Counted from the first letter of the stretch, positions 22,820-36,125 are shown. The stretch: DNA of 64,000 nt from Echinostoma caproni (GCA_900618425.1 UZAN01039754.1:1-64000); one strand, 5' to 3'. Program-made: numbers and translations. Notes: generated by a model from the sequence alone, not told the origin.

Positions 22820-25720
22820 GCCTTTAATTGGACTGAAAGGGCTATCCTCAAACACCCTCATTAGTCTATGAAAATTCTCAATGAACCATTTCTTGTGCCC
22901 CAACCTGGAAGGCGAACTGCACCATTCGAAGCCAAGGCTGAAGTTAGCTTCTTCATACCTCTGCGTCATATCAAGATCTGACCGCAGCGGCCCTTCTTCC
23001 ACACTGACCCGGCAGGTAGCAAAAGAGCACAGAAAGGCAGACGATGGACGAGCATACACAAAACGTGACCAAACCATCGTGGGCGGTGTAGAGCGTTCGC
23101 TTATTTTTGAGAACCACTATCCACACCCAACGCACGAATGCAAACCTCGTCATTGTCCACCCGATGTTCCCATCAGATACGAGTAATGCTACAGAGACAT
23201 CGGTGGTTCGATTGCCACACACAACGAAGAGGGTCCAGGGCTCGCAACCGTAAAAAAGAGCGCTACGAACTGCGACGAACAACACCCTTCCCTCAAGGGC
23301 AAGCCGGATCTCATTGAGGCCCCACTGTTATCGCAGTTTGGCAAAAGCTGCTCTGGCTTTTGCTACTCGTGATGTGATCAGCTAAGGTCACAGAACTTAT
23401 GACCTGAGTCAATATCTGCAGTAGAAGGGTGCAGGTGAGATTCTTCCCGTTCGCTGCTATTTTCCCTTCCCCATCTTTATTTCATCTTTAACAATACCTC
23501 CAGCTGCGATAAAGCTCCCGAGGTACTTAAAACTCTCGACTACTTCTCTCTTATCACCGGGAAAGAAAAGTGCAGACAAAGGATCCTGTCAGTCTTGTGT
23601 AAGCACTTTGAAGGTGCAAAGCACATGCCATATCTGGATAAATCGTTCGCCATGTGGAGTAAAGCGTGTAGGTCCTCCTGTGCATTGCAACCGAACAAGG
23701 CGATGTCATCGACATGTTTGAAGTCAAGAACTATATTATTTGGGAGAAGTTGAACTCTACCGTTTGCTAGACTGCACAAAGCGTCCTGTAGAACATTCTC
23801 TATAGCGGAATTGGAGAGGAATGATGATAGAGGGCAGCAGTGTCGAACTCCACTAGAGACGATAAAGGATGGCGAAGGCTGACCGCAGTTCCTAACCCAA
23901 CCTTCCATCTTTGATGTGCGTCCTGCATATAAGATTTCGCGATTTCTGCGTGGGCTTGCTTTGAGGTTACGTCCCATTTCGAGTAGTATTTTTTTAAGAT
24001 CACCGATGATCGGAATTTATCGGCGTACTGAAGAAGGCGTAGAGACTCCATATAAATTCAGGGTGTCGCGGCAGAACGTGTCAGACCAAAACTAACCAAG
24101 CCAACAGAATGCAGAGCGTTCTTGATAAGTGACCAGTGCTGGTTAACGTCATCGTGTGGGGTTGGTCCTAGCTTTTTAGCTGACGTGTTTTGAAAGTCAG
24201 TTGGTTTGGACAGCTTATCACAGTTGCGTCTTCGGTTTAGAATGTCCATCGAAGCACATGGGCAGCGTTGTGCAAAAAATGCATGGTCGTATTTAAGGTG
24301 AGTGCTCCAGTTCGATCTGCAGTCCTGTATGCAGCCCAGCTACTTGTGAGTTATGGTGATGTGTTCGATCTGAGTTCGTCGCTGATTCGAGGAGGGCGGA
24401 CGCCAAGAGGCTTACCAGTAGCTGGAACGTCTTAAATTCGTGATGTCGAGGAATGAGCGGTGGTCGTAACACAGAGCCAAAAGCCGTTTCCCGTTTTCCG
24501 AGTGACAGGAATTTAGTCTAGAGGGACCTCAGAGATAAGCTTCACTCGAAGACCGCCGGTCTACTCTAGCATTCACATCTCCCGATAAAATCACGAAATC
24601 AGTGTGGTTCACTTTACACAAGAGGTTGTGTAGATTAAAGAAAAGCTTCTTTGACGGCATCTGAGTTACAGTCCGTTGGAGCGGATGTCAACGCGCCAAA
24701 TAAGTTTCATCTATCTGGGCGCCTGGTAACTTACTTTGCATGAACCTCTGAGTCTCGCTGCGTACAACCTACTGTCGACTGAAATTCTTTCTAGAAAGGC
24801 GGCTTCAGTTCTACCACTGAGGGCCATTCCAACGCCAGCAAGATACAAAGCCGCTGTCTCAGATTACCCAGAGAAATTTCGCAGATTGGTTTGACGGGGA
24901 TATCAATTGGATAATGCAGCTGGAGTCTTAAATGTGCGTATCTTAGATACAACGTACATCGATGGCTAGGGTCTCGAGTGTACGAACTAAACACGCCTGT
25001 TATCCTATACTCATCAGAGTGCGGACATTCAATGTGGCCAGTTAAGATGGACATGAAGGACGAAAAAGGGCTTTAGCTGGTGGAAGATTCGGTGAGACTT
25101 GAACAATAGACAAAGTAGGACATTAGAGGACAGCGGCAGAGGCACTACTGTGAGTACGATCGTTTGAAGAATCTGAGAAAGGTGTAGGTGTGTTAGGGGT
25201 TGAAGGCGAGGTGTGGGAGGGCTGGGGAAACATGAGTGTATGAACGGTGCTGAGTGAAGCAACTTTAATATGGAGAGGCGTAAGATTCGAGAAATCCATC
25301 ATTGTATTTACAGTGGGTTGTTGTAATACAGATTGGGCCTTGTTCGAGGGTGCACTCTAGCTTTTGCGCAACCAAGAGTGAACTGCAAGGTAGCAGTAAT
25401 ATTTCAGCTGAGCCGGTGGCCAGTCTTCGGTTCATTCGCCTCTTCTGGAAAACCTTGTCGAGCAACAGATTTCGATAAGGAGCAATGGTCACCCTCGCCA
25501 CGTCACAGCACTCTCCACAGATATTTATCATGTACGGAGAACCCTTGCCAGGAGGTAAACCCACCACATCCTCGGGCGCTGCCGCAGCAACTGCTTATTC
25601 GAGGAGTCTAAGCCCCTCTTATTCACAGTTAACCGTGAGATGACGGCCGTTCCCCTATTCCCGACCTGGAAACGCACTCGGTAGCATACAACTGTGCTCT
25701 CTCGATAACTGTTTTACAGA
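22820..25720 (-). mobile_element. RTE-like non-LTR retrotransposon, broken
   Basis: On the minus strand the 5' region (25720-25330) is followed by endonuclease-like remnants (about 25050-24300), a linker (24246-24060), the reverse transcriptase (24050-23540) and the C-terminal block (23290-22970). The polymerase has SGVRHCCPLSSFLSN, where the usual motif B is SGVRQGCPLSPFLFN, and FKHVDDIALFG, where YADD is usual. The end block includes RSALFYGCEPWTL. Multiple frameshifts and stops make it non-functional. The changed QG and YADD positions also argue for long decay. Confidence 0.65.
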
Positions 25721-27923
25721 TAGAGAAAACACCATTAGACTTTGGAATCTTTCATACAAATCCGTAGTTAACATATTCGGAGTTCTTCAGTGGGCTACAC
25801 TGTCACCATACTTATTTTCCATTTACATTTTTGATACTCTTTGGGTTCCTTCTGCAAGTGTTTTGCAAATGTAGAGTTAATGCTATGCTGTACCAACCAT
25901 TTATTGTTCCTCAGATCTAAGTTTTTTTTCCACGATAATCTTTACCGAATTCAGTTTTTCTCCTCCCGATCGGGGTTAAACTTAAACACCAGCAGATGTG
26001 TGGAATATTTGTATAGTATTCCGTGCTCCTCATTCCCGACAGATCCTACAGTTAGATATAACAATTCTCTATCCACGGTAAAATTTGTCATATATCTTTT
26101 TATGACTATAGATTCGTAAATTGTAGCGTCTTTCATTTCAAATTCAAAATCTCCTACAAGTTCGCATTTCCCACTCATTTATTTCTCCCTCTGTATATCA
26201 GTGTGTTTCCCCGTCTTACTCTGTTGTTTTCCAGTTATTTCCTTTCACTTACCTAAACAAGATTTCAAAGTTTTACACCACGACCCAAGAGGTTATTGGC
26301 CGCGTTTCTACAATTTCATGGAACGAGTTGATAGTAAAAATTTCAGATTATCGTAGAACGTCTTGTGTCAACTTTGTGGACAGGATTCTTGCAGACTCAT
26401 CCACCGCACACAGAACTGAAATGATATCATTCTCCTCTCTCCACATGCTCCGAATTCTGAAAAATATCATCTCGCATAAACGCTTACCGAAAGTCATTAG
26501 TGCACCATTTTGCACGTTTGCTCATAAACAACAAGGGAGGGTTACAATTAATCTTCTTCTTAACTTTGGACTATGAAATGCCTTTATGCTGTCTGGGAAC
26601 AATTTTTCCGTGCGAGTGTGCTCCGCGTTACGGTTGAAATGTATAGTATTTTTCAATTGAAATGCAACCTTCAGTGTTTGCAAAGTAACACAGTACAATG
26701 CACCCAGTAAAGAGTTTTCCTGTTCAAACTTGATATCTACTCCAAAATCCGTTCACTTGTGCTGTTTATTTCTCACGATTGATTCACTCCTTGCAATGTG
26801 ATATAAATTTAAATTTCTCTTTCCGTCCAGTGCAACCATTTTGTTCAAGCGGTTGTGCCTTCACTCAGTCTTGCAGTGTCAGATCCGATCGCTGGCAATT
26901 CCATACATCACAATTTAGGTTTGGTCCCACCAGAAGATACTCTGTAGATTTTCGCCGTGCTTATCGTCCGTTCTTCATTTTTGTCTGTATCAACTACAGA
27001 TCGACTAACGAAGTCCAGACAGGCCATATTCATTACGAATTGGGTCATATTTCTCCATTTCGGATCATGGTAAAAGCGAACGATCAAATTCGCAGGAAAC
27101 TCTTCCAACACTAACTACTTCTGTTCTTTCCGCCCAGCCCTCTGGTCGATCAAATTGCTACAGATTTCCAACCGTTACATTTTAACATTCTTATGTCCCG
27201 TATTCAGTACATATGCAAGGCAATAAGCACCATATTGAAAGAGATTTTCTGGATTGAGGATCTCTTGTATATGTATTCATGCATTTGTGTTAAACAATAA
27301 AACTATGCGCTTCTTGGAACTGTTACCTTGAAATGTTGTTGAAAAATACATTGTTTACTCTGATTAGAAACATAAAAAAATGAATGTGAAACCCACACAT
27401 AAATTCATGATGTCTTTTGCCTCGTAAATCAATCGCAATCGGGAGTACTTCACAAAATCTAAGCTGAAAACAAGAGCAATTCAAACATAGATAGGAGTGA
27501 AACATAGCATAATTTGGACCGTTAAGTTTCCGTGTTGAGATGAAACAAATGAACGGTGGCTTGAAGGATTTCCAATGGTAAGTGGCATGGCGAACCCACA
27601 ATTTCATCAAACAACTGAAACTTCTCCAGCTACTTCATTTTAATTACCATGTTACAGCCTCACAAATAAGTGTGCCAATAATAGCAGATGAATTATATCA
27701 ACTATTGATTTTCTTCCAGGTTGTTAATTTATTCAAAACCGTAATCACAAAAGAAACATTTTATCTCAGCCCTAAATCAATGCGCTTGCTAAATGATGAA
27801 TTCTATTCGTTTGCTAATCCAGCATAAACCTATTAAAATGGCATGAGTGAATGAACGAACTACTAGCCACGTCTACTGACAGGCCGCCAAGGGAACAACG
27901 TATGATCACGAATGTCAGCTTAC
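25721..27923. other. Intron of the main gene, nothing recognised
   Basis: Several open frames of 75-110 codons occur on both strands (for example 25951-26178 minus, beginning MSGKCELVGDFEFEM), but none has splice signals or motifs that set it apart from chance. Confidence 0.4.
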
Positions 27924-28019
27924 CCGAGATTCCGTGTTTACCGGCGTATCCACTCTTCGCTTCAATATTTCCTCTTTGATCTTTTCCCGTTGTTCCATTC
28001 GTATGCGATGCCTGTCGGA
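27924..28019 (-). CDS. Charged coiled-coil exon of the main gene (32 codons)
   Basis: The exon lies between a CACGCACAG acceptor (28020-28028) and a good donor (TCTCGG then GTAAGC), phase 0 at both ends. The peptide SDRHRIRMEQREKIKEEI and the following LKRRVDTPVNTESR form a strongly charged helix with Lys/Arg/Glu alternation typical of short coiled coils. Together with cysteine boxes at the C-termini, this recalls paralemmin-type lipid-anchored proteins, but no diagnostic motif supports a homology claim. A second frame is open from an upstream AG (TTAG at about 28033), so the frame choice rests on phase and composition. Confidence 0.55.
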
Positions 28020-30555
28020 CTGTGCGTGACTAATAGAAGTCAGTGTGGAATCGACAAACTGTGGAGATACAGAGAGTGTGTGGAAACAGAAAAAAACGAA
28101 GTACCTGACAGTACATGCAACACGTTTGAATAGAATTTAATTAAAATAAGAACTATCAGTCCATACTACTGCAGAATTAAACCGAGACTTTCAAACTGGA
28201 CTGTATGGGACTTAATTCACTTATGTGATGTAGTATCCCGCATTATAAGAATTTTAAAACGCTGGGTCACCTTTGACGCAGAAGGTCCATGTCGCGAGAT
28301 AATAACATGGTTTTTAACCTTCAACCACAAAATAGGTCGCTACGTTCTTGGTACATGGTATTGGTTAACTCTAATGGACGGAAATGAACAGTAAAATGAA
28401 GACTACTAAACTCTGAGACCGCGTTATCAACTTTCGCAAAATACTGTGGAATGTGTTCACCTTTTCGCTGATAAGTTTATCCGCATGTGTATGCGTCACC
28501 ACAACTACAGGTATTCTGATACATAGTGTTTTCTACCAGTTCTGTGTTCATGCAACTTAAATACATAAGTAGACGCCAAAGGTCTATTTTGAGCAGCAGG
28601 AACATGGTCGCCTTTGAAAGCCACCCTGAGGATACACATTTTTTCGGGGGATTACTAGGAGATCGACTATCCTTCGCATAGATTGCACATATGCGTTATG
28701 TTATATCGGGTGTGGAAAAATTGAAACGGTTTATTCACCTATATGGTGATCAGATGGATGTTACGATTGAATTCTGTTCCTGTTGGAGTTGTAATACTGA
28801 TGGAAACCCTAAACATTTCAAAGCACCGTACAGTGGCTTCCAGTTTTACAGTTCACATTTTATTTTGTCCGTGTGTGTGTGACGAAGTTCACTATGTAGT
28901 CCTTTAGAGATAGAAGGGGCTGCCATGCTATGTGTAGTTTGTTTCGGCATTACAAACAACTTAAAATCACTCTTGTTGGAAGCATGGTCATATTTCTGCG
29001 TGGTGATCGTACAATGAGTACTACGGTGCAGCTTCCAGGTAGGCAATCAGGAAACGGATCTCCCGACCAGTCCCGTGGTCTCAATGAATGCAATGAATGC
29101 AAGAAGGCAAACAAATGAACCATATTGTTGTCGCTTGGACATTGAAGAATCACCCACTGATTGTTTGATGCTTGTGATATTTATTTGCATGATTTTCCGA
29201 ATAGAATTTACTGTATCCACAGCTTGTCTTGGTTCTACCTGACTGCGCTATTCAGTGGATTTTACGTCCGAATCCGAGTTCGCGTATTTAATTCCGATTT
29301 ATTTTCCGAATACTAAATTCTACCACCTTCGAAGTATCTCACGGATGAAGTCTCTGCATATTTTATTGAGAATATCTACTGAAAATTTGGCACAAACCGC
29401 GATATAAAAAACAGGTCACACGGAGATAAAACTCTGAACAGCAATTATAAGGGAATTAGCTAAGTTAATTTGAAACGACCGAGTCTATGCATCAAATCGG
29501 ATTTTTTACTCAACTAATTTTGCATTTTGCTCATGAGGCTGAAAGCGTTTCTTTACGTTCACTTTGGATTTCTTTTTGTCTTGAACCGTGATTAGAACAG
29601 GCGAATTTCCTTCTTTTTCATTCTCTAGGCATTACGCAATCGGTGATCCACGTTAGTTCGTGTCCTGTTCGAATCTTCCTAAATGACAACCTGCATTTTT
29701 ATCACATAGGAGTAATGGAGGATTCGATTCAATTATGGGATGAATTCTGCCGTATTCTGAGTAAATACATGAAGTGAAGATCTGGAATTTATTGTATAAC
29801 TATTTCTAGCTTGAATTATCTCGTCTTTAATGCATATCCATTGACCCAACGGACAATCGGGCTCGGAGCCTCAAAGGCAGAACGCAAACAAACCGGGAAA
29901 ATGGATTGCACTATTCTAATTAACCTATTTAAATTGCAACGTGAATAAGACTTGCAACCTCCTTGTGAGTATCCCGCCTCCTATGTATTAACACTAGTTT
30001 TCAGAGTTGCGAGTCAAGCGGAAATATTTAGACCTAAAATCGTTTTACATAGGAGTATGTTGGGATCTGCCTTGCTAGGGAGACCCAAAATTTTCCTTGG
30101 GCTTTAAATGACAAAAATCATGCCGTATATTTTTATTCCCCAAGGTTTTCCCCTTATTGTAATCGTTTGAGGGATAAGAAATCTTCGATACACTTTTGCA
30201 CCTACAATTTCCAATCATCTTATTTTTGATTTGTTTGAGTGGTTCCAAGGAATACTTCAAAATTGTCAGGTCATTTGAGTTCTGCTTGTTGTTTACTCAA
30301 ACCACTATACAGGATTAGAACAACATGCTGGTTTTTATTTAGCTAACTAAACAAAAAAATGTGTACTATTGTTTTTTGGCAAATGAGACTAATTTCTTGT
30401 AGTCCGCTGTTATTTCTTATGCTCCGTCATTCTTCCTCTCTGTCTCTGACTTCACCTGATAGTTTGCAGTCGCCACGTGAGGATGTGTTTTGCCCTTTTC
30501 CTCCGAATATTCATCATATTTTAGATTTCATATAGCCCCATAACTGCCGAAACGG
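28020..30555. other. Intron of the main gene, nothing recognised
   Basis: No exon or named repeat could be supported. A strong donor-like TCAG-CGAAAAG-GTGAAC near 28455 is not accompanied by an acceptor. Confidence 0.4.
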
Positions 30556-30810
30556 TTATATTTTCCTGTCATAAGTAGTAAATCTACATCTTCGCTTGTC
30601 TTCAATGACTGCTGGAAAAGTTGGTAGACTTTGTTCCCCACAGCTCTTATTGTTTCGTGCCTGCGGACCGTGTGGTGACATTGATGATTCATAACTCTTT
30701 TTGATCATGTTTCTCTTCACTTTCCGTTCGTTTGTGATCAAGTTATCGATAATCGCACTCACGTTTGTTCGGCATGCGTGAATGATGACGGTACGGACTT
30801 ATTAAATTTT
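30556..30810 (-). CDS. Unassigned basic open frame
   Basis: An open frame of roughly 85 codons ends with TAA at 30556. Its second half is polar and basic (ITNERKVKRNMIKKSYESS, then SPHGPQARNNKSCGEQS), in the style of the main gene. It holds no standard GTRAG donor before the stop, so it could only be a terminal exon; a TTTATT (AATAAA on the minus strand) lies near 30337. There is no clear acceptor. It may be chance or a retroelement remnant. Confidence 0.2.
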
Positions 30811-31514
30811 CAAACTATGTACTCAAATGCTTTATGTAGGACATCGGAACGAAATCTTTTGTGTCATCGAGTTTTTTCATAACTACTTTGTTTCATTGTG
30901 GGCGGAGTAATAATAAAAATAATTTGTTACCAGATAGAACCAATGAGTTAAGTTGATAGGAAACGAGGAAGTGAGTGAGAGATATTTAGATAGAAAGAGC
31001 GGTGAACGTTATCACCGAAATCACAAAGTGACAGTGTCAAGTGACTTGAAACAGGCACACAGACATAGAAGAATACATTATCGGTTTGCCCTTCACTGAT
31101 ACACAGGGTTCTTGCTGGAACCGATGGTATGCTGTAGTTGAAAAACTATTTTTGTGGAGCATCTGGATAGGGGATATTGAGGTATCCAGGTGACAGACAG
31201 CTTATCGGTAAGGGAACTGGAGCAACCGAATTACTCTATGGAGTCTTGCTTTCCTCTGGTGATCGTGCCTGCACGAGTTTGGAATGAGTCCAGCGATCAG
31301 GGTTGTGAGCAACGAAAAGCAGTCGAGCATTGCCATGCACTTTTTCGAAGAACCCGGTTCACCTGCTTAGTCGTATAAGGAGTTCCACGGACTCCGTTTA
31401 TAACACATTCATCCGATTTAAACAGTTTATATTAAATTAATTCAAAAATGGTTATATGGAATGAAAACTTGTGCCCCAAACATCTGAGTGGCTTCATTTT
31501 TGTGATGATATGAA

Positions 31515-31690
31515 TAGCCTTCCAAACAAACGTAGTGGCAAGTGGTAAATGTAAACAAATTATCATGACAGAGGACGCGTGTTCGAATCCCACTACTAAT
31601 ACCTGACTTTTCCCATTCTGTTGTATGGAAGCCCTTTGATTGGATGATTTCTTCTTTTTGAAAATTGTATCATTGTATATTGAGTAAAAC
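31515..31690 (+). repeat. SINE with tRNA-like head
   Basis: A degenerate A-box region (GTGGCAAGTGG) is followed by a B box (TGTTCGAATCCC). The body TGTATGGAAGCCCTTTGATTGG and GAAAATTGTATC match the unit at 41893-42060 closely and the unit at 13421-13591 loosely. Confidence 0.65.
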
Positions 31691-32246
31691 GAAGCAATAA
31701 CGGAAAGAAATACAGAAATCAACTTTCATCCATTGTCACTCTTACGTTGCAACCGCGTGAAAAGCAACAATATATGAATGTCGATCACTGTGTAAAAGGT
31801 AGTGTAAGTGAATAAATGATGAAACAAATAACGCAAATATAAAATCACATACAGTTATTGTTCGTGGGAGCAAGAAGCATCATGATCGCAGGATTTGTTG
31901 AATTCAACAATTTGGTGGTAATCTCATCAGCTATTTGCATACATTCCGAGCGGGGTTGGTTGAAAGAGTGACAGGTTCAGGGACAAGTGAACACACACAG
32001 GAAAGCAAAACCAGTCAGTAGGGAGGGCAAAGGTAAAACAATTAAACCGGACTGGGTGGCTGATGAGATAACCACGAAATAGTGGAATTCAACATATCCT
32101 GGGATCATGATACTTTTTTGCCCTCATGAAGATGGTAAAGGGAATTGGTTGCATGAAAGTTATTGTTCATTAAAAAAATTAATTATCATTGAATCTAAAC
32201 TAAAAAAATGATGCGTTTTGCATATTAGGAGCAAAGGTACTAATAT

Positions 32247-32453
32247 TGTGAATGTTATGGCGTTAATAACACAACGATGTCGGTAGAGAATTATATTCGC
32301 CGACGTTTCGGTTACCGTGGGTAACCTTTCTCAAGGCAGGTTTTGCAATGAAATCAAAACCTGCCTTGAGAAAGGTTACCCACGGTAACCGAAACGTCGG
32401 CGAATATAATTCTCTACCGACATCGCTGTGTTATTAACGTCATAACATTCACA
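32247..32453. repeat. Near-perfect inverted repeat, two 99-base arms, with hammerhead-like core in each arm
   Basis: The arms 32247-32345 and 32355-32453 are reverse complements with two mismatches and a nine-base spacer (CAATGAAAT). Within each arm, CTTGAGAAA is followed by a perfect seven-base-pair helix (GGTTACC, CAC, GGTAACC), then GAAACGTCGG. That order resembles the hammerhead of Penelope-like elements (CTGANGA, helix II, GAAAC-GTC). The first core is degenerate (TTGAGAA), so activity is doubtful. As a whole it looks like two element ends joined head to head. Confidence 0.85.
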
Positions 32454-32457
32454 GTAA

Positions 32458-33199
32458 AACAACACCTGGTGCATCGATTTTTCGATACACTCCTAACATC
32501 ATTTGTTCACTAAGAATGATTTGAAACCGAGTAAGAGTGAATTACACTCCAGAGACCGAGATGGAGTGGAGTGGTGAACAATGAATCCTTATGCGGAATA
32601 GGCTGTTCATATCGAATAATGTCTGTGAAGTGTTGCAGACTATTATCAAAACACCTGTTTAGTGGTTTTCCTATTGTGACCTGTTTTTTGAAGTATTAAC
32701 CTCGACAACCAGTTTTATAAATAGCCGTTTCGTACTCAGCCAAACCGTTCGGTATCTAATGACGATTGCATATTTAAACCATGAACAGGGTTGTACATGA
32801 ATTCGTCAACCAAACGTCACTCAGTAAATCCATTAGAGGAATTTTTTCATTATGACCAAAATGTTGAAGTAGGTTAAATTCTTGATGGATGTTTGTAGTA
32901 AGCAAAGCAACCCCCGCCAAAAAATAAAAGTATTTTTCATAAATCAGTTTTGCACTCCTTTTGTCTTCTTGAAGCACGGCAATGCATGATAATATATACA
33001 GAAGGTTTTCCCGAGTGAATACCATCATCGACTTGTTCTTGGAGAAAATTTTGCAACTTCATTGTCAGCTGCGACCGATATTTCAACCTGTTCTGCACAA
33101 AACTGAGATTTACCAGTTGATCTATATATCCTGATCGAACTCGTGCTACATGATCCTAATTTAGAATTATATTTATTCCAGACCTTATCTCCCAGTGCT
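32458..33199. other. Intron of the main gene, nothing certain
   Basis: One minus-strand open frame (32774-33028, 84 codons, leucine-rich and helical in look) has no supporting splice sites. Nothing else was recognised. Confidence 0.3.
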
Positions 33200-34850
33200 T
33201 ATTCAAAGTGAAGAACTCTGTTTCCTTGGCGAATTTCACCCCCACCATTCGTTTGACCGGGTAAAACAAGCTGCGTGACATCCTCCATGACAAATTTGAA
33301 CAGGAAGAGGCATATAAGACAGCTTTGTTAAACTCTACTGAAGAAAATAAAGGCTAGCAAAGTCGCTCGTCCTGTTAGGAGAGACCGTAAGCTGTATTGA
33401 AAAGGAATCGATGAAAGGTTTGCAGGCCGCAACAGCCGCTGCAGGTTACATCAAACTTCTGTACTTCATTCACATGGTATCAAGTAAAAGACTGTAACCT
33501 GAACTTTTGTTTCGCTGCTTTACGGGTTGATTAATCCAAGCAGTGGATAAAATACTATGATTATCTATTCAGTCCCCTGTGTTTTCAAACGATCTGCTTA
33601 GTGATCATGAAGTGTTCGTAATCATATTAAATCAACTATGATCCACCCAGCAGAAATGAAATAGCCCCCAAACTCAAAAGCCTCCTGGAGAGGACAAGAT
33701 ACACGAGATACGAGGTACACAGGAAATATTCCTTGTCCTATTCAATCTGGGAAACCAAGAGCCTCTCAAAAGACTGGATCACCTCCATCCCGCTTCCCAT
33801 CACTATACAGTTGCATGTATAGACCATAGAAGCATCAGTGAATTCGATTTAGCAGCCCAGGCGTTTGCGCTAATGCTACTAAATCGCTTCGCGGCTACCA
33901 GGGACTCACAAGAAAACACACCACTAAAATTAGCTTTTGCCGAGAAAGAGAAAGTCAAGTCAAATCTTTTTGCTGTGTCCAATCCTGTAACACTGCCACA
34001 AGTTTCGGCATACAGCGACCGCCTACCTCATAGACTTCCGCACCTCCTTTAACTATATGCTTAGGAAGTCTCTTTGGAAAATACTACAAGCCACCGGAAT
34101 GCTAAAAATTCTCCTAGTACTGCTGAATTCATAATACACAGACAATCTGGCGCGAGTCTGAGCCCAAGGTGACGCATCTTTGGAGTTCCCTTTGAGTTCC
34201 GGAGTCCAGCAAAGCTATTTGTGGTCACATGCGCTAAGCAGCTACGGCGGAGACTGGTTGGCGCACCACGAGATTTCCAAATATTGTAGGGAGCAGGTCA
34301 GTTTGAGTACTTGAATAGCGGACCTCGAGTATACGGCCGACATTATCATCCTAGGTGATACAGTGGATGATCTGCTGTCGCTCGATAATCGTATAGAGTC
34401 TCTAGGTTTCGAGATATCTTCGCAAAGCGCCATAGTATTGATAACTCTCACTCAAACCAAAAGTGCCGTTTTAGAATCAGTATCACGGTTAAGTTATCGG
34501 AGCTCCACCCTACTAATCGGGTGAAGGATGAGGTTCATCTCCGTGTTGACAGTGCAGGGGAGAGTCTTTCACTATCTTTGAAGATAATCGTGGACCAGTA
34601 TCGAGATCAGTTTATGGACCAAACTGCGTGTATACCAGGCCGTGATTCGCTCTGTCCTAATATATGGATGCGGGCCACGATCACTTTGAAACCTAGACGT
34701 AAGACAGTTAAAGGTCTTCAATCATTGGTGTCTACGATATGTCCCAAGAGTTAACTGGTGGGACCGGCTCTCCAACGACGAGGTAATGCTTCGGCCATGT
34801 ACTGCCTAGACTACCCTCTCAGTTGATGACACAACCCTCGCCCCGACATC
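33200..34850 (+). mobile_element. RTE-like non-LTR retrotransposon remnant, plus orientation
   Basis: In drifting frames the plus strand shows DWITSIPLPI near 33770, then LIDFRTSFNYMLRKSLWKIL and QATGMLK near 34030-34110 (the FDF-x-AFD-x-ESLW-x-L region with its catalytic D kept), and finally VYQAVIRSVLIYGCG and QLKVFNHWCLRYVPRVNW near 34640-34760. These are the RT and C-terminal blocks of an RTE element. Stops and frameshifts are frequent. Confidence 0.6.
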
Positions 34851-35386
34851 ATGTCCAATGTGTCGCTACTGTCCTGGTAGCCATCTGGAGAACTAGATTC
34901 GCACCTTAAATTCCGGCGCGGATTACTAAGGCCATTAAACCTTTCACGGCTCCTTAAGTGGGTACCTAACTGGGCTAATCTGGCTGTGAACCACAGTGTG
35001 TAGGCGGATGTAATCAGGGAAATGCATGAAGCCAACTTGTCCTCTCACAAGAGATAGTTGCATAAAAGTAAAATTAATTACTCTGATTCCCTGTGCGTGA
35101 ATGGCAAGATATTGTACAAATAATGTAAATATGATGCAAAATATTGTGGTACATTTATTAGAATCACAATTTCTCATTTTGTAATATCTGTTCCTACCAA
35201 AACAGAAGCCGTGCCCATGTCTGTTCTTTGTTTCAGTGGTAGAAATCAGTACGTACTAAATCTACGACCTGTCATTTTTCAGACATGTTAATTCAGGAGA
35301 GATCACCATCATCATCATCTTTGGGTATTTTCAGAGGTTTGCGCAGGCAGACCATTTATCAATCATTGATGAGACTCAGCACTCAC

Positions 35387-35581
35387 TTTTCTGGGATGAA
35401 TGCTACCAAGTTCAACAATGTGGACTTCTCTGTTGTTCTGTGAGCTACGGTGACAAACGCTTCCACGGAAGTTTCCACTAGTCTTATTGCTCTTAACTAG
35501 CCATTCCGCAAAATCTTCTTTGGCAGTTTGCAATTGCTTGCATTCCTCCACACCGATTGTGTTGCTCTTCTGCATTTCGCT
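35387..35581 (-). CDS. Internal exon of the main gene (65 codons)
   Basis: This 195-base exon runs from a GAGATCAG acceptor, behind a T-rich stretch, to the donor CCCAGAAAA then GTGAGT. Both ends are phase 0. The peptide begins SEMQKSNTIGVEECKQLQTA, has a helical, acidic/aromatic stretch (KEDFAEWLVKSNK), and ends with a basic VELGSIHPRK. An ATG at its third codon could in principle be a start, but the acceptor and phase favour an internal exon. It stands alone in about 22 kb of repeat-rich sequence, so other small exons nearby may have been missed. Confidence 0.55.
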
Positions 35582-35911
35582 CTGATCTCAAATAAAATAT
35601 CTTACCATTTTTTCATAGGCTATTAGAATAATGTCTCAATATCGTGGAAACGACAAAACTCTTTTAGTTGATTGTGTTGGTTGCAAGTATTTGGATGCAT
35701 TCGACTGGTCTGTTGACAGAGTGACGCGTGCTTAAGATCATTGCCCGCATCGCGAAGTCATGATAGACGTGTTTGAATTCCCTAGGGGCTGAAAAAAATT
35801 AACTCCATTTTGCACGGACATTCAGCGATCGAAACAGTGTTAGTTCGTGCCTTACTGTTTGATCATAGAACATTTAAATATGATGGAAATATTTGTGATG
35901 ACTGACAAAGG

Positions 35912-35956
35912 GTATGGGACAGCTGTTTCGTTCTGTTTGGGACTTCCCAGCAGTAC
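35912..35956 (-). ncRNA. Hammerhead-ribozyme-like fold, copy 3 (decayed)
   Basis: The minus strand keeps the helix II sequence (TCCCAAACAG), CGAAAC and the AGCTGTC cleavage region. The first core reads CTGGGAA in place of CTGANGA, and helix I is poorly paired (GTACTG against CCATAC). It is clearly the same repeat family but should be inactive. Confidence 0.55.
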
Positions 35957-36125
35957 TTGTGTGTCCCTGTGAAAAAAAACCGAACGAGCTAATCTAAACA
36001 TTCACCGTCTAAATAATCCTAGAACAATTTTTAATATTTTTTTTGACCGAAAAATAAGATCTGGTTTCCAGTTTTTCTTTCTCGTGGCGTAAGCTTTATA
36101 TTGCGAAGTACACAGTTAAATTCTA

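Noticed and set aside
26254..26333. Strong minus-strand donor (TTTAG then GTAAGT) near 26254
   Set aside because: In phase 0 the codon before the donor is TAG, and no partner acceptor in another phase fits the gene.
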